Below are positions 1 through 6,513 of a stretch of 9,010 bases of DNA, in pieces; positions within the stretch are counted from its first letter, which is position 1; each line of letters opens with the position of its first letter. The notes beneath the pieces were generated by a model. The model ran no database searches. It had not been told where the DNA came from and worked only from the letters and a program-made list of their open reading frames with translations. This DNA comes from an uncultured Atopobiaceae bacterium (GTDB taxonomy: Bacteria; Actinomycetota; Coriobacteriia; Coriobacteriales; Atopobiaceae), in the NCBI GenBank assembly GCA_947581665.1, contig CANPVI010000049.1:1-9010 (forward strand), in the 5' to 3' direction. The translations under genes were made by a program, and so were the position numbers.

Positions 1-2
1 GC

Positions 3-78
3 GCCCTCGTAGCTCAGGGGATAGAGCACCGCTCTCCTAAAGCGGGTGTCGGCCGTTCGAATCGGCCCGGGGGCACCA
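3..78 (+). tRNA. tRNA-Arg (anticodon CCT), complete with encoded CCA
   Basis: The cloverleaf can be folded by eye. The acceptor stem pairs 3-9 with 68-74 (seven pairs, one G-T). The D stem pairs 12-15 with 24-27. The anticodon stem pairs 29-33 with 41-45 around the seven-base loop CTCCTAA, putting anticodon CCT at 36-38. The variable loop is five bases, and the T stem pairs 51-55 with 63-67 around TTCGAAT. The discriminator is A75 and CCA is encoded at 76-78. The product reads AGG arginine codons. tRNA-Arg(CCT) genes are frequent integration targets for genomic islands; I found no second copy of the tRNA 3' end in the window, so no attachment-site pair is demonstrated. Confidence 0.96.
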
Positions 79-87
79 GGTAAAACC

Positions 88-124
88 AACCACCGTGCCC
101 TGCGTAGTGCGGGACACGGTGGTT
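88..124 (+). terminator. Hairpin terminator after the tRNA gene
   Basis: A perfect ten-base inverted repeat (88-97 with 115-124) is extended inward by CCC 98-100 pairing with GGG 111-113 across a single bulged A (114), leaving a ten-base loop. It begins ten bases after the tRNA CCA end. Only a short, broken T-rich stretch (CTCT, then GGTTT) follows, so it is not a textbook intrinsic terminator. Its position and stability still make transcription termination or 3' processing the simplest role. Confidence 0.55.
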
Positions 125-423
125 CTCTAGGTTTCGTGAGCGACGAACGGCGGCGTCCGCTTCCGCGATGAAGGACTCTGCGTCAGCCGTATATGGCTAG
201 GCCACCCAGCAAATCGCCACCTCCTGCACGGCATGGAACCATTCGGTTTCATCCGCCGATTCGTCGGCAATGGCGGAAAGGATGTAGCCCCGCATTTTGG
301 GATCGTCGTGTCCGACCCCATGGCTTTCCGTGTGCGTCCAGCACGACTCTCCCGGTTTCCGGAGGGATGCGCCTGGAGTTGCACCGCAAATCTTACGGAA
401 TTGCACCCCCACATGACAGGAAA
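125..423. other. Gene-free stretch with a possible decayed reading frame
   Basis: No intact gene is supported here. On the minus strand one frame reads from about 290 down to 127 with codon use like a real gene (third positions mostly G or C) and a protein-like composition (for example SADETEWFHAVQEVA). It is interrupted by a TAG near 195-197 and then continues as PYTADAESFIAEADAAVRR. It has no convincing start or ribosome site. I do not recognise the family. It may be the tail of a gene broken when the island next to the tRNA was rearranged, or it may be chance. Confidence 0.3.
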
Positions 424-1692
424 TCATGGTCCCAGGTGGTCGACGGCCACCACCTGGATGCCGTCGGAGGTGACGTGGGTGATGCCGGTGAAACCCACCA
501 CCACGCAGAGGGCTGCAGGCTCACGATCTCCCGCGTAGACGATCCGCTTTCTGAGCCTCATGAGGTGTATCACCGCATCGTCCACCTGCGCCATACCGAG
601 CTTGATCTCGAAGGCGGCCCACTCGCCGTCATCACGCTCGAGAATCGCGTCGACCTCGAGATCGGTCTCGTCTCGGTAGTGCGAGAGCACCGCCCCGTTC
701 GCGCGACCGTAGATACGAAGATCCCGAAGGACGAGGGACTCGAAGAGGAGGCCGAGGGTCTTCATGTCGGAGCGCAGCCGCTCGACGGTCGCGCCCATCC
801 CTGCCGCCGCCAGTGAGGGGTCCGCGAGGTGACGCTTGGCCGTCTTCCGAAGGGCCACCGGCGAGCGGAGTGCAGGGGACCAGGCCGGGACGTCCTCGAC
901 CACGTGCATGCGCCGCAGGACGTCGAGATAGCTGCCGAGCGCCGGAGCGGAGATGGCCGCGTCGGCGGCGATGGTGCGCTGCGACGCGAGCGTGGACTCG
1001 TTACTGGAGAGCGAGCGCAGGAGCGCCAGCACCTTCACGGGATTCCGACGCGTGCCGTCGACCAGCGAGACGTCGCGTTCCGAGATCGCTCTGAGGTATT
1101 CCCGGGCGTAGCGCGACGCCGCCCCCGGTGCGAGGCCAATCGCCTCGGGCCAGCCGCCCTTCACTATGAGCGCCGCGATATCGGCGAGCGAGAGTGTCCC
1201 CCGGCTCGTGCCATACCGCTCGCCAGCGAAGAGGCCCTCCAGGCTCACGGACCCGTCGGAGACGCCTGCCTCCCGTAGTGTCAACGTCCCCATGTCCAGT
1301 CTGGCGATGCGCCCGGCGCCGCTGTGATGGGGGAGGTCGCCATCGCGCGGGGTAGACGAGCCCGTAAGGATGAAGTGGCCGCCGCCGGGCCTGCGGTCGC
1401 AGAGGTAGCGGACACCATCCCAGAGCTTGGGCACCTCCTGCCACTCGTCGACGAGACGCGGCTCGGGCCCCTCGAGCGCCCCGGCCGGGTCGATCTCGGC
1501 GAGGGCCCGCTGGGCGTAGTCGCCTGCGGGGTTGTCGACGTCGAGCTCGGACGCCGCGACCTGGCGCGCCGTCGTGGTCTTGCCGCACCACTTGGGTCCG
1601 TCGATGAGCACGGCTCCGAAGATGCCCAGGAGCTCCTCGAGCTCGGCGTCGACGATCCTCGGTATGTAGCGGGGCATATCTCCGGTGCCCAT
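424..1692 (-). CDS. AAA_14 / DUF4143 family ATP-binding protein
   Basis: This is a 422-residue protein of the widespread AAA_14 plus DUF4143 type. The N-terminal ATPase shows a Walker A motif GPKWCGKT (residues 32-39), Walker B LVDEWQ (80-85, with D82 and E83) and a sensor-like ILTGSS (108-113). The C-terminal DUF4143 part ends in a nuclease-fold-like signature, D348 followed by E362-x-K364. Cellular role is unknown for most members; many lie alone in accessory DNA, as here. I start at ATG 1692 because AAGGTGA lies six bases upstream. A GTG at 1701 overlaps that site, and ATG 1677 (giving MPRYIPR) is a possible shorter start that matches where many relatives begin. It diverges from the antitoxin gene. 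DNA binding or nuclease activity is not shown by the sequence. Confidence 0.93.
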   Translation of the reverse strand: MGTGDMPRYIPRIVDAELEELLGIFGAVLIDGPKWCGKTTTARQVAASELDVDNPAGDYAQRALAEIDPAGALEGPEPRLVDEWQEVPKLWDGVRYLCDRRPGGGHFILTGSSTPRDGDLPHHSGAGRIARLDMGTLTLREAGVSDGSVSLEGLFAGERYGTSRGTLSLADIAALIVKGGWPEAIGLAPGAASRYAREYLRAISERDVSLVDGTRRNPVKVLALLRSLSSNESTLASQRTIAADAAISAPALGSYLDVLRRMHVVEDVPAWSPALRSPVALRKTAKRHLADPSLAAAGMGATVERLRSDMKTLGLLFESLVLRDLRIYGRANGAVLSHYRDETDLEVDAILERDDGEWAAFEIKLGMAQVDDAVIHLMRLRKRIVYAGDREPAALCVVVGFTGITHVTSDGIQVVAVDHLGP

Positions 1693-1910
1693 GTCAATCA
1701 CCTTCGCGTCTGTGTTCCAGTAACGGCCATGATACGCTCTCTTCTACCAGCATATTTTCATCTTTGTGATGAATAGAATTTCACATTTAGGCGTATTTCA
1801 ATTTCACGTGTGGGTGATGGACACTGGATATGTGCTAGTCTCTGGACCACGCCCTATAGGTCAGAATCTAGGGCTGCAATAAGGTCAACCTTTGCGCGAG
1901 GAGGATGGCC
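1693..1910. promoter_or_regulatory. Divergent intergenic region with candidate operator repeats
   Basis: This AT-richer spacer separates the leftward ATPase gene from the rightward antitoxin gene, so both promoters should lie here. I see an inverted repeat TTCATC (1757-1762) / GATGAA (1768-1773) around a five-base loop, and the octamer AATTTCAC twice (1777-1784 and 1800-1807). The octamers start 23 bases apart, about two helical turns, on the same strand. Antitoxins of the Phd/YefM type usually repress their own promoter by binding short repeats just upstream, so these are candidate sites. No strong -35/-10 pair stands out; TAGTCT near 1835 is only a weak -10 candidate. The GAGGAGG at 1898-1904 is the antitoxin ribosome site. 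Confidence 0.4.
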
Positions 1911-2180
1911 ATGAATTCGCGCACCGTGACCATGTCGGAGGCCAGAACGCACTTCAGCCGCATCTCAGCGGCCGTAAACGAGTCGGGTGAGTCAGTGACG
2001 GTGTTCGGATATAGCAAGCCGTGGGTTGAGATTCGCCCGATGGCATCCAGAAACACAGGCTCTTCCACCTTGCCGTCCGAGACACGTGAGGCATTGAGAG
2101 AGACTGAGGCCTTGATGGTCGATCGATATGCAGAGCGCTTCAGGCCGCTTGAGGACCTCTTCGAAGATCTCGGCATCTAG
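1911..2180 (+). CDS. Phd/YefM-family antitoxin
   Basis: This 89-residue protein has the Phd/YefM layout. An N-terminal DNA-binding and dimerising half begins TVTMSEARTHFSRIS and continues with ESVTVFGYSKPWVEIRP, the pattern in which these proteins read 'xxEARxxFSxIxxxV...VTVxxxxKPWVxIxP'. An acidic C-terminal tail (RPLEDLFEDLGI) is of the kind that wraps and neutralises a RelE/YafQ or Doc toxin. I choose ATG 1911 over ATG 1905 because GAGGAGG (1898-1904) touches 1905 but lies six bases before 1911. The cognate toxin should follow directly, yet only a broken start is present (2183-2272), so the antitoxin seems orphaned. It may still regulate its own promoter or neutralise a related toxin elsewhere in the genome. 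Confidence 0.88.
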   Translation: MNSRTVTMSEARTHFSRISAAVNESGESVTVFGYSKPWVEIRPMASRNTGSSTLPSETREALRETEALMVDRYAERFRPLEDLFEDLGI

Positions 2181-2182
2181 CC

Positions 2183-2272
2183 ATGCGCGAAATCACGCGT
2201 ACGACAAGGTTTCAACGTCTTCCCGGGTCTTGTGCCCGATGCACGGTACGGCAGGACAAGAACGATCCGTAG
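2183..2272 (+). pseudogene. Truncated YafQ/RelE-like toxin start
   Basis: An ATG two bases after the antitoxin stop opens a 29-codon frame beginning MREITRTTRFQR, which resembles the N-terminus of YafQ-type mRNA interferases (basic residues and 'xxTxxFKRD' in the first strand and helix). After residue 12 the likeness is lost (LPGSCARC...) and a TAG ends the frame at 2270-2272. The rest of a toxin, about 80 more residues with catalytic His/Asp, is absent in all three forward frames up to the restriction gene at 2393. Reading past the TAG gives further stops. The two-base spacing is typical of translationally coupled toxin-antitoxin pairs. A deletion or recombination when the restriction operon arrived would explain it. 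The call rests on a short match plus context. Confidence 0.55.
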
Positions 2273-2392
2273 CTCAGGCTTATTGCAGATGGATTCATGC
2301 GAGAGCGCTATTCACGCTAGGATGTGTTGCGAACAACTGATGAATAGAACGTATGTCCGTTGCCGCCTAAACTGAATTGAGGTCGAGCCGCC

Positions 2393-3367
2393 ATGCTCAA
2401 TGCAGATAAGCCCTACCGATGGAACAAGGACACGGCTCTCTCCGTACAGCAATACAATGATTGGTTCATGAGTTTTGCACCTCCAACCTACAGAATGGCA
2501 AAGGAAGGAGCGATGCAAGAAGTCTATGAGATTCTCAACAATATGGATTGGCTAGATGGTCTAACACCCACATACCTCTTCAATCATCAGGCTTCCCTGT
2601 CCCTTCTCAGGATGGTCTGCGCTCCTCCGATCGCCCAGGATAGGCTCGCAGGACTAGCAGGTCTCCGGCCTTCCGTTGTGGACAGCGTGGAAAGTGCCAA
2701 GAGAATGCGAGGCCCCGAAGCCACATATACGCGGCGCGAGGCGATAGACTCTATTCTTCTAGTCATTCACAGGCTCATTGACCGTCAGCTCTGCCCGTGG
2801 TACGGAACAGGACGAGAGCCTACCTCGATCGAGAAGGAAATAGCCGTCAGCGTCATCGCCGATCGACTCTGTGGAAACAAGACGAACCCTCTTCTCCGAA
2901 ATGAGCAGGAGCGCAGACAGCTCAGAAAGCTCGATGCGTATCTCAAGAGCCGGGGTTACGTTGCGGAGTCTAATCTCTCGACTACGGCTTTCGATATGAG
3001 GGAGGGGACATACGCACACCATAAGAACATTCGTATGTACAAGAACGAGAGGGACGACTCGGATGGCTACGTGACCACGCCGGTAGACCTCGTAGTGATG
3101 CCCTTTGGAAAGCCGCGCCACCCCGTCCTCGTGGAGTGTAAGAGTGCGGGCGATGCAGCTAACACCAACAAGAGGCGCAAGGAGGAGGACACGAAGGTCT
3201 CGCAGCTGCGGGCCACCTACGGAGATGTTGTCCTCTATCTTTTCCTTTGTGGTTATTTCGAGGCCCCCTACCTTGGCTATGAGGCCGCGAATAACATGGA
3301 CTGGGTTTGGGAGCACAGGATTGGGGACTTCGACGAAATCATTCCAGCTGGCCGCACTCGAAGGTAA
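2393..3367 (+). CDS. XamI-family type II restriction endonuclease
   Basis: This 324-residue protein matches the XamI restriction endonuclease family. The N-terminal signature ADKPYRW...QQYNDWFMSFAPPTYR (residues 4-34) is what I recognise. The nuclease centre is PVDLVV with D232, followed by VECKSAGD with E248-C-K250, a PD-(D/E)xK core that would hold the metal ions for DNA cleavage. XamI cuts GTCGAC, so that is the predicted site, by family inference only. ATG 2393 is preceded by GAGGT (2379-2383). The 3' end overlaps the methyltransferase by 47 bases, so the pair is co-transcribed and probably translationally coupled. The gene has lower GC and many AGG/AGA arginine codons compared with the SEC-C gene, a sign of transfer. 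I see no controller-protein gene upstream. Confidence 0.9.
   Translation: MLNADKPYRWNKDTALSVQQYNDWFMSFAPPTYRMAKEGAMQEVYEILNNMDWLDGLTPTYLFNHQASLSLLRMVCAPPIAQDRLAGLAGLRPSVVDSVESAKRMRGPEATYTRREAIDSILLVIHRLIDRQLCPWYGTGREPTSIEKEIAVSVIADRLCGNKTNPLLRNEQERRQLRKLDAYLKSRGYVAESNLSTTAFDMREGTYAHHKNIRMYKNERDDSDGYVTTPVDLVVMPFGKPRHPVLVECKSAGDAANTNKRRKEEDTKVSQLRATYGDVVLYLFLCGYFEAPYLGYEAANNMDWVWEHRIGDFDEIIPAGRTRR
3309..3313 (+). promoter_or_regulatory. Internal ribosome binding site deciding the methyltransferase start
   Basis: GGGAG at 3309-3313, inside the end of the endonuclease gene, lies seven bases before TTG 3321 in the methyltransferase frame. No ATG or GTG with a comparable site falls between it and the conserved RGQFATP motif. 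The frame itself is open back to 3105, but residues encoded before 3321 (for example RRRTRRSRSCG) look like shadow translation. Confidence 0.6.
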
Positions 3368-4802
3368 GCGGGTAGCGGCCCAAAACGCATATGACCATGA
3401 GCACGGCCAGGAGTACAGGAACATTCGGGGTCAGTTCGCAACCCCGAACGCCCTTGCTCGTGAAATCGCGGTGGATCTCGTCGCTCGAACCAGCACGGAT
3501 GTTTCGCTTATCGAGCCGTCGTGCGGCACCGGCTCCTTTGTGTCAGCCGTAAGATCTATCGGCCACACAGGACCGATCCTCGCTGTGGAGAAGGATGAGA
3601 CCTTAGCCGAGATCGCACAGAGCCTCTGGGCAGACGATGCAACGACAGTCGAATGCGCTGATTTCTTTTCCGTTGCTCTCGCCAATAAAGACAAGTTCGG
3701 GGCCCTCATCGCTAACCCTCCCTACTCGCGCCATCACCATCTGAGTCGCGTTGAAAAGGAGAGCTATTCGATAACGTCTCAGTTTCTCGGGGGTGTTCGT
3801 CTTTCGAGCCTCGCTGGACTGCACGCTTACTTCATGGTCGCTGGAACCGCCATGCTAAAGCGAGGCGGAGTGGCCTCATGGCTGGTGCCCTCCGAGATCT
3901 TCGCCGTAAATTACGGTGCCGCAGTACGCGAGTTCCTCACTGGCCGGGCGAAGGTGGAGCGCATCCATATTTTCTCGGCCGAATCCCTCCAGTTTTCTGA
4001 TGCCCTCGTCAGCTCATGTGTAGTCATCGTGAGAAATGAAGAGGCTCATGGAAAGGACGAGGTGGAGGTAACCACTGGAGATTTCGCCACACCTGTCTCC
4101 GCCATGAAAACCACCATCGAGGAGCTGCGAGCGATGCCCAAGTGGCAGCACCTCGGTATCAACGCGCTCGGCAACGAGGATGGCGTCGAAATAGGGACAC
4201 TGCTCAAGACCCGTCGCGGGATTGCAACTGGCGGTAACTCATTCTTCGTGCGAAAGCTGGTTGAGTGGGAGGCCGATGGCATAGATAGGGAGTGGCTCAC
4301 GCCGCTCATCCCGCCGCCAAGGCGCCACAAGGGAATTCGCGTTGATGCTGACGAGACTGGCTGGCCTATAGGAATCGATGATGCGCTGCTGACGATCCCT
4401 AAGGATGTTCCCGAGGAGGAGTTACCAGAAGCCGTTCGCGCCTATATAGAGAGTTGTCCGGACAAAGTGAGGAACGGATACATCTGCTCTCACAGGACGC
4501 CTTGGTACGCAGTGGAGACTTGCGATCCGCCACAGATTCTCTGCACCTATATGGGTAGGTCGGAGTCGTCCCCGTTCAGGTTTATTCGCAATCACTCATG
4601 TGCCATCGCGACTAACAGCTACGTCGGCCTCTATGCGAAAAATGACCTTGCCGATCAACAGTTAAACGAACTATGCGATGCACTCAATGCAATTGATGCC
4701 ATGAGTCTCGTGGCAGGCGGAAGAGAGTATGGGGGCGGTCTTAAAAAGCTGGAACCAAAAGAGCTTATGCGAGTGAAGGTCCCTATTAAGCTGGCAAGCT
4801 AG
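3321..4802 (+). CDS. N6-adenine DNA methyltransferase of the XamI/SalI type
   Basis: Starting at TTG 3321 this is a 493-residue gamma-class adenine methyltransferase, with motifs in the order X-I-IV. Motif X is RGQFATP (residues 36-42), the S-adenosylmethionine motif I is IEPSCGTGSFV (64-74), and the catalytic motif IV is NPPY (132-135). The remaining roughly 350 residues should contain the target-recognition domain. It would methylate an adenine in the site cut by the upstream endonuclease, predicted GTCGAC, and so protect the host. The open frame extends to an ATG at 3105, but that would overlap 260 bases of the endonuclease and encode unlikely arginine-rich sequence, so I prefer the TTG with GGGAG seven bases upstream. 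A weak TTG start would keep expression tied to the upstream gene. The gene shares the lower GC of its partner. Confidence 0.9.
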   Translation: MGTSTKSFQLAALEGKRVAAQNAYDHEHGQEYRNIRGQFATPNALAREIAVDLVARTSTDVSLIEPSCGTGSFVSAVRSIGHTGPILAVEKDETLAEIAQSLWADDATTVECADFFSVALANKDKFGALIANPPYSRHHHLSRVEKESYSITSQFLGGVRLSSLAGLHAYFMVAGTAMLKRGGVASWLVPSEIFAVNYGAAVREFLTGRAKVERIHIFSAESLQFSDALVSSCVVIVRNEEAHGKDEVEVTTGDFATPVSAMKTTIEELRAMPKWQHLGINALGNEDGVEIGTLLKTRRGIATGGNSFFVRKLVEWEADGIDREWLTPLIPPPRRHKGIRVDADETGWPIGIDDALLTIPKDVPEEELPEAVRAYIESCPDKVRNGYICSHRTPWYAVETCDPPQILCTYMGRSESSPFRFIRNHSCAIATNSYVGLYAKNDLADQQLNELCDALNAIDAMSLVAGGREYGGGLKKLEPKELMRVKVPIKLAS

Positions 4803-5031
4803 AAGTCAGATGTTCGACACCGACACCTAAGTAATTGCGATAACAATCCAATACTGGACAGGATCCAGGTAGGAGCCGCCGCATCCTCATGCGCAGTAGT
4901 CTTGCTCTAGCCCGAAGCGAATGAGTGCCCATACTCGCTCCCCTGTATGATTTCACGAGAACGCCGATATAGACGTACTCTACGAGCAGCGCATTACAGG
5001 GCTCTGATGTTTCCTACGTGGGAGGAAATCT

Positions 5032-6057
5032 ATGCATTCCAAAGCGATCGATCGGAAGGGGCCTCTCCAATTGCTCGCCTTCGCCCTCGGCGCGCTCTTC
5101 CTCGCGCTGATATCTCCTAAGACGGCGCATGCGGACATCACGGGAGCCGCGTGGATCGAGGACGGGAGGTACGTCACCCCGTACTTCGAGTTCGAAATCC
5201 CCTCGTATTGGACGGGGTCACTGAGCGTGTACACGTTCGGAACGGCGCCGACCAACGGGAACATCAAAATCTACGGCATCGTCGACGATCAATCCGGCCG
5301 GATCCTTATGCAGGTGAGAGTGACGCCCCATGCCCACCCGGGTCGTCTCAGCAGCTCGTCCATCCAGTACATAGGTCGCAGCCGCGTCATCGGTGGCTTC
5401 GACGTCGACGCCTTCTGGACTCCGCCCCTGACGAGCAACAACATAAACGCGTCCAACTGCGATACGGCAGCACGCATGTTCCGCCTTACGAGCGGCGGCG
5501 CCATCAACAAGAGCGGCGCGGAAGTCCTGCGCATGTACAACGGCGGTCGAAACAATACCTCTTACATGGCCATGATCGACCAATGCCGCGACTGGTTGGC
5601 CGCCAACGTCGCATCCACGATCGAGGCTCCCGCCTCTTCGGGCAAGGGCATTGACATGTATCGGATGTACAACGCCTCCACGGGCGAGCATCTCTACACT
5701 GCCCAGCGCTCAGAGCGAGACACCATGATCGCGGATGGCTGGCTCTATGAGGGCGTCATGTGGCATGCGCCCGAGAAATCCAATATCCCTGTCTGGCGCC
5801 TCTACAACCAATGGACGGGTGGTCACCATTACGCGAGGACGAAAGGCGAGTACGAGGAGCTCCAGCGCCAAGGCTGGACTGGCGAGGGAATCGTCTTCTA
5901 TTCGGATGACGCGAAAGGCGTTCCCGTTTACAGGCTTTACAACCCCTACGAGACGGGCGCGGGCTCGCACAACTACACCACCAGCACGAGCGAGCGTGAC
6001 ACGAACATTTCCGCTGGTTGGGAATACGAGGATGTCGGCTGGTACGGACTGAAATAG
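5032..6057 (+). CDS. Secreted protein with three C-terminal DUF5648-like repeats
   Basis: The 341-residue product carries a clear signal peptide: basic start (K4, R8, K9), hydrophobic core (about 12-27) and an AHA cleavage site after A34. Residues 35-200 form a domain I do not recognise; its two cysteines, C143 and C185, could form a disulfide. Three repeats of about 45 residues follow, at 206-250, 251-295 and 296-341. Each reads (V/M)YRxYNxxTGxHxYTxxxxERDxxxxxGWxYEGVxWY, the DUF5648 (beta-propeller-like) pattern often found at the ends of secreted Actinomycetota and Firmicutes proteins. No LPxTG motif or C-terminal membrane segment is present, so it is probably released or held non-covalently. 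A cell-surface or glycan-related role is inference. GGAGGA (5021-5026) lies five bases before ATG 5032. The upstream 229-base gap (4803-5031) shows no gene. Confidence 0.87.
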   Translation: MHSKAIDRKGPLQLLAFALGALFLALISPKTAHADITGAAWIEDGRYVTPYFEFEIPSYWTGSLSVYTFGTAPTNGNIKIYGIVDDQSGRILMQVRVTPHAHPGRLSSSSIQYIGRSRVIGGFDVDAFWTPPLTSNNINASNCDTAARMFRLTSGGAINKSGAEVLRMYNGGRNNTSYMAMIDQCRDWLAANVASTIEAPASSGKGIDMYRMYNASTGEHLYTAQRSERDTMIADGWLYEGVMWHAPEKSNIPVWRLYNQWTGGHHYARTKGEYEELQRQGWTGEGIVFYSDDAKGVPVYRLYNPYETGAGSHNYTTSTSERDTNISAGWEYEDVGWYGLK

Positions 6058-6128
6058 ATCCCCAATGAAAATCCCAATTGAGAGGCGGGATCGCAGCAGG
6101 GGCCATATTCTCATTGCTCTGCTGCCGC

Positions 6129-6513
6129 GTAGCCCTCTCGGCCGCCCGCGCGCTTTCGGATGACGGCTCCCTGCTGCCGCGTAGCCATCTCGGCCGCATG
6201 CCACCACTCCATCTTGCGCTCCTCATCTGCCAGATAGCCAGCTCGGCCGCCTTTTTTGTCGCGTAGCCCTCTCGGCCGCCCTCGTATTTGACACGGAGGC
6301 CTCTCGGCCGCCCTGAAAAGGCGGCGGAGGGCTCTCCATGCCACTTCCGAGACGTGAAGAGGGCGTTTTGGGGCGGCGAAAGCCGCTACGTGACAGATAG
6401 GGAGGGCGGCTGAGAGCGCTACGCGGTTGAAAAGGCGGCGGAGAACGCTACGTGCCATATCGCGAGCGGCCGAGAACGCTACGCGCTACATCGCAAGCGG
6501 CCGAGAGGGCTCC
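6129..6513. repeat. Eleven-copy convergent (palindromic) repeat array
   Basis: Most of the 656-base gap 6058-6713 is an array of an imperfect 18-bp core, consensus GGCGGCCGAGAGSGCTAC on the plus strand of the right arm. Five copies are inverted on the left (starting 6129, 6181, 6234, 6263, 6295) and six are direct on the right (starting about 6320, 6371, 6405, 6434, 6465, 6496). Spacing is mostly 29-33 bases, with three steps of 51-53. Most cores are followed, reading outward, by CGYG then (N)CA and a variable spacer. The two arms meet at a hairpin (6301-6331). Reading frames through it are low-complexity and I treat none as a gene. I do not recognise the repeat; it is not CRISPR (cores vary, spacers are about 11-14 bases, both orientations occur). 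The remainder of the gap, 6514-6675, shows only an 11-base direct repeat GCGCGATTGGC (6521 and 6645). Confidence 0.85.

Noticed and set aside
193..816. Long plus-strand frame of 207 codons opposite the ATPase gene start of window
   Set aside because: It is the antisense shadow of the GC-rich ATPase gene plus non-coding DNA, with no ribosome site and no recognisable domain.
1767..2349. Exact 12-base repeat TGATGAATAGAA at 1767-1778 and 2338-2349
   Set aside because: One or two 12-base matches are expected by chance in 9 kb; the flanking sequence does not extend the match.
3105..3320. Upstream extension of the methyltransferase to ATG 3105
   Set aside because: It overlaps most of the endonuclease catalytic region in another frame, encodes arginine- and serine-rich shadow sequence, and has a worse ribosome site than TTG 3321.
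4920..4945. Weak inverted repeat AGCGA/TCGCT after the restriction operon as terminator
   Set aside because: The arms are five bases, the loop is long, and no T-run follows.
6057..6092. GATCCC/GGGATC hairpin after the secreted-protein gene as a terminator
   Set aside because: The stem is six bases with a 24-base loop and no T-run follows.
6111..6458. Minus-strand 115-codon frame through the repeat array
   Set aside because: Composition follows the DNA repeats, there is no ribosome site, and the frame changes at each uneven spacer, so periodicity is in the DNA rather than the protein.
6129..6513. CRISPR array
   Set aside because: Cores are imperfect, occur in both orientations, spacers are short and of uneven length, and no cas gene is present.
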